Shown piece after piece: positions 7,010-9,180 of a stretch of DNA of 9,180 nt; the first letter of the stretch is position 1, and each line of letters opens with the position of its first letter. A program made the translations under genes and the position numbers. The notes below the pieces were generated by a model. The model was not told the DNA's origin. It made no database searches and saw only the letters and a list, made by a program, of their open reading frames with translations. The DNA comes from Pseudomonadota bacterium. GTDB taxonomy: Bacteria; Bdellovibrionota_B; Oligoflexia; Silvanigrellales; Silvanigrellaceae. The stretch lies in contig JAIXXU010000089.1 of NCBI GenBank assembly GCA_027490595.1, positions 1 to 9,180 on the forward strand. Reading direction: 5' to 3'.

Positions 7010-7017
7010 AGGAGGGG
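7010..7017 (+). promoter_or_regulatory. Strong Shine-Dalgarno sequence of flgL
   Basis: AGGAGGGG starts one base after the flgK stop; its AGGAGG core ends five bases before ATG 7021. It is by far the best ribosome binding site in the window and contrasts with the weak sites of flgN and flgK, so flgL can be translated independently of its upstream neighbour. Confidence 0.75.
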
Positions 7018-7020
7018 TTT

Positions 7021-7923
7021 ATGGGCGACCGTATTTCAGAAAATTACAAATATGGCTCAACTTTTGAAAGAATAAATACAGCCAAAAAACTTAATGACGA
7101 CGCAAATGAAATAGCCTCGTCAGGAAAAAAACTAAGAAAGGTTAGCGATAATCCTGTTGCTGCCATAAAAGTGTATAGAAATCGGGATAGCCTTGAGAAT
7201 ATAAACCAATTTAAAAAAAATATAGACTATGGAAAAAGCTTCCTCAATAAAACTGAAAGTACTCTTTTAAGTCTGCAAGAAAATCTTCGAAGAGCTAAAG
7301 AAATTTCTATTCAGCAATCAAATAATACTTACGACGATACCGCACACAAGGCTGCTGCTGCCGAGGTAAAACAACTTATTTACGAAGTAATAAGCCTTGG
7401 CAATTCTGAATATGATGGGAAATATATTTTTGGTGGTTTCAAAACAAAAAATCCACCAATATCAGCAGACGGAAGTTACACAGGAGATGATGGTTCTATT
7501 TTTCTACAGTTTGATGAAAAAACATTCAGACCAATTAATGTGAACGGACGCTCTATTTTTGAAACTCTGCCAAACGAAGAAACAAAAAGAACTCCTCTTT
7601 TAAAAAATTTAAACAAGTTATATGAATCACTTGAAAACTATGACAGAAATAAACTTCATTCCTCTATGGAAGAACTTGACTACAACATGAATAGTATTCT
7701 TACCACCACGGCAACGCTTGGCTCACGGCAAGCAAGCCTCGATGAAATCATGTCAAGATTGGAAAAAAATGAAATACAAGTCTATGAAGAAAATGGAAAA
7801 CTGGAAGGAGAAGACCCTGTTAAATCTGCTCTTGACCTAAAAAGAGCAGGCACATCTTTGCAATTTACCATGCAAGCATCTTCAAAAATGGTGACTCCCT
7901 CGTTAATGGAATTTTTAAAGTAA
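7021..7923 (+). CDS. flgL: Flagellar hook-associated protein 3 FlgL
   Basis: FlgL forms the second junction ring, between FlgK and the flagellin filament. The 300-aa protein has the flagellin-type N-terminal domain. ASSGKKLRKVSDNPVAA (32-48) corresponds to the conserved G-x-x-(I/L)...SD(N/D)P. The region from NINQFKKNIDYG to LNKTESTL (60-82) and the helix RRAKEISIQQSNNT (90-103) follow. GKYIFGGFKTKNPP (133-146) is the signature found in FlgL proteins and absent from most flagellins. The chain ends with a helical region that packs against the N-terminal helix. It starts 12 bases after flgK, behind a strong ribosome binding site, and is the last recognisably flagellar gene of the cluster. Confidence 0.93.
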   Translation: MGDRISENYKYGSTFERINTAKKLNDDANEIASSGKKLRKVSDNPVAAIKVYRNRDSLENINQFKKNIDYGKSFLNKTESTLLSLQENLRRAKEISIQQSNNTYDDTAHKAAAAEVKQLIYEVISLGNSEYDGKYIFGGFKTKNPPISADGSYTGDDGSIFLQFDEKTFRPINVNGRSIFETLPNEETKRTPLLKNLNKLYESLENYDRNKLHSSMEELDYNMNSILTTTATLGSRQASLDEIMSRLEKNEIQVYEENGKLEGEDPVKSALDLKRAGTSLQFTMQASSKMVTPSLMEFLK

Positions 7924-7940
7924 TTTCTTATAGGTAAATC

Positions 7941-8894
7941 ATGGATATTTTTTTTGAAGGCATACCTGAAAAAATCAAGCAAAAAATACTAGAAAAAGCC
8001 CATAGAAAAAAAGTTGCTTTTTGTGAAGGTTTTGATGAAAGAATTATCGCAGCTTCGAAAATCCTTACAAAAAAACTTGATATCAAATGCCTTTTATTGT
8101 CAGACAAAATGGCACAAAAATCACAAGAATATACTCAAAGAAATATTCAAGAAAATTGTAATGCAAATCGTTGTTCAATTCCTAAAGAAATAGACACACT
8201 TAGTAAAGATTGTGCTTATCTTGCAGGTACGATGCTATCTTTAAATGAAGTTGATGCAGCCATTGGTGGTTGCGTATACACAACGGCACATATGTTAAAA
8301 GCAGCACTTCATACCGTTAGGCTAAAAAAAGAAAAAGGAATACTCTGTAGCGCTTTCCTTTTATCTCTTGCAAAACCTACGCCAGGTGGGGAAAACTTAA
8401 TTTTATTTTCTGATTGCGCTGTTATACCTACCCCATCCTCAGAGCAACTTACTGAAATAGCCAGTCATGCAACCAGGGCGTTTGAACGATGGACTCAAAA
8501 TGAACCTCGTGTTTCATTCTTAAGCTTTTCTACATTGGAAAGCGCTAAACACGAGCAAACAAGGCGAGTGAAACAGGCTTATGAACAGTTTCATACTAGT
8601 TTTCCTGACACTTTAGCTCAAGGTGAAATACAGTTTGATGCAGCAGTTAGCCCGGCTGTAGCCTCAAGAAAAGCACCAAATACAATGATTCAGGGGAAAA
8701 CAAATGTTTTTATTTTTCCCGATCTTAACTCAGGCAATATTTGTTACAAAATGATGCAGTATATCGCAGAGGCAAAAGCCTGGGGTCCAATATTACTAGG
8801 AACACAAAAACCATTTTCCGATTTATCCCGAGGCGCAACCTGCGAAGATATTGTTCACAGCACACTCCTGACACTGGCTCTTGGCGAAGACTAA
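7941..8894 (+). CDS. pta: Phosphotransacetylase-family protein (phosphate acetyltransferase)
   Basis: Pta interconverts acetyl-CoA and acetyl phosphate in the cytoplasm. The 317-aa chain has the short, single-domain form. The N-terminal VAFCEGFDERI (25-35) matches the family's P-E-x-x-D-x-R. The C-terminal half matches clearly: FSDCAVIPTPSSEQL (156-170), GEIQFDAAVSP (228-238), NVFIFPDLNSGNICYK (255-270) and DLSRG...EDIV (294-305). These include Ser296, Arg297 and Asp303, equivalent to Ser309, Arg310 and Asp316 of the Methanosarcina thermophila enzyme. The middle is unusual: the segment that normally carries ELRKHKG, with its CoA-contacting Arg87, is missing, and the family's Arg133 is Lys120. 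It could be a divergent Pta or a related phosphate acyltransferase. It starts 17 bases after flgL behind a weak AGG and may be transcribed with the flagellar genes. No ackA is in the window. Confidence 0.83.
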   Translation: MDIFFEGIPEKIKQKILEKAHRKKVAFCEGFDERIIAASKILTKKLDIKCLLLSDKMAQKSQEYTQRNIQENCNANRCSIPKEIDTLSKDCAYLAGTMLSLNEVDAAIGGCVYTTAHMLKAALHTVRLKKEKGILCSAFLLSLAKPTPGGENLILFSDCAVIPTPSSEQLTEIASHATRAFERWTQNEPRVSFLSFSTLESAKHEQTRRVKQAYEQFHTSFPDTLAQGEIQFDAAVSPAVASRKAPNTMIQGKTNVFIFPDLNSGNICYKMMQYIAEAKAWGPILLGTQKPFSDLSRGATCEDIVHSTLLTLALGED

Positions 8895-9180
8895 GAATCA
8901 GATTCCAGTATTTCAGTTAGCTTTTTGTACAGTTCCTTTTTAGGATAGCCATACTTAGCACAGGCATCTTTAGTTATGATCTTTAAAGGTGATTTTGAGC
9001 TAGCATGAATTTCAAGGCATTTTTGAACGACATCATCAAATGAAATATCTTGTTTTTTGTTTTTTTTAATATTTAAACATACAACGTATTCACCTAATAT
9101 TTCAGAAGTTGACCGCAAATGGTCAATAGCGTCAGGCAAAAGCAAAACTTTATGCTGTTCAAATTTTTTTGAAATTTCCT
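8891..9180 (-). CDS. rsmI: 16S rRNA (cytidine(1402)-2'-O)-methyltransferase RsmI, C-terminal part (5' end outside the window)
   Basis: RsmI methylates the ribose of C1402 in the decoding centre of 16S rRNA. Ninety-five codons and the stop are visible. EISKKFEQ at the left of the visible chain matches the E-(L/I)-(T/S)-K-K-(F/H)-E that follows the catalytic SAM domain. GEYVVCLNI matches the (K/R)GE-hydrophobic strand, and YGYPKKELYKKLTEI near the end matches the family's final helix, (L/V)-x-K-(N/K)-x-(L)-Y. The frame stays open to the right edge, so the TTG at 9145 is internal and not a start. The stop codon shares four bases with the stop of the convergent pta homologue. Confidence 0.85.
   Translation of the reverse strand, partial: EISKKFEQHKVLLLPDAIDHLRSTSEILGEYVVCLNIKKNKKQDISFDDVVQKCLEIHASSKSPLKIITKDACAKYGYPKKELYKKLTEILESDS

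Noticed and set aside
8891..9145. Complete 84-residue gene starting at TTG 9145 on the minus strand
   Set aside because: The frame continues open to the window edge and the upstream residues match RsmI, so this is the end of a longer gene.
1..9180. CRISPR array, insertion sequence, prophage or defence system
   Set aside because: No spaced direct repeats, transposase or integrase frames, or terminal inverted repeats were found; all long frames belong to recognisable cellular families.

Overview
The window is an AT-rich, gene-dense stretch of a Gram-negative, flagellated bacterium. A GT9 heptosyltransferase-type gene implies lipopolysaccharide, a flgM-flgN-flgK-flgL block implies flagella, and the tRNA gene encodes its own CCA. 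The AT-rich composition and the divergent but complete housekeeping proteins would fit a Bdellovibrionota/Oligoflexia-type (for example Silvanigrella-like) or other delta-type proteobacterium. That placement is an impression, not something the sequence proves.

Layout. Bases 1-1050 (+) hold a GT9 glycosyltransferase, possibly lacking its first codons. It is followed 20 bases later by ligA (1071-3041, +), an NAD-dependent DNA ligase with several non-consensus residues in its catalytic motifs. The 329-base gap 3042-3370 holds a tRNA-Arg(CCT) on the minus strand with a good sigma70-type promoter and a weak candidate terminator. It also holds a 25-codon open frame of doubtful status, and a perfect 11-bp inverted repeat just before the next ribosome binding site. 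Bases 3371-4549 (+) encode a short ComEC/Rec2-type membrane protein with only the channel domain.

After an 89-base gap with a 12-bp palindrome, the late flagellar block runs 4639-7923 (+). It contains FlgM (anti-sigma-28), FlgN (chaperone), FlgK and FlgL (hook-filament junction proteins). A phosphotransacetylase-family gene (7941-8894, +) follows flgL by 17 bases. It converges with the 3' end of rsmI (minus strand, running off the right edge), and the two stop codons overlap by four bases.

How the genes work together. FlgN holds FlgK and FlgL for export. Export of FlgM frees sigma-28 once the hook is complete, so the four genes form one functional unit. The Pta homologue is transcribed in the same direction with no visible terminator between, so it may share the flagellar transcript. 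The remaining genes are unrelated housekeeping or accessory functions. I see no insertion sequence, CRISPR array, phage gene or obvious defence system. The points most worth a second look are the unusual Pta, the minimal ComEC, the altered LigA active-site residues, and the inverted repeat in front of the ComEC-like gene.
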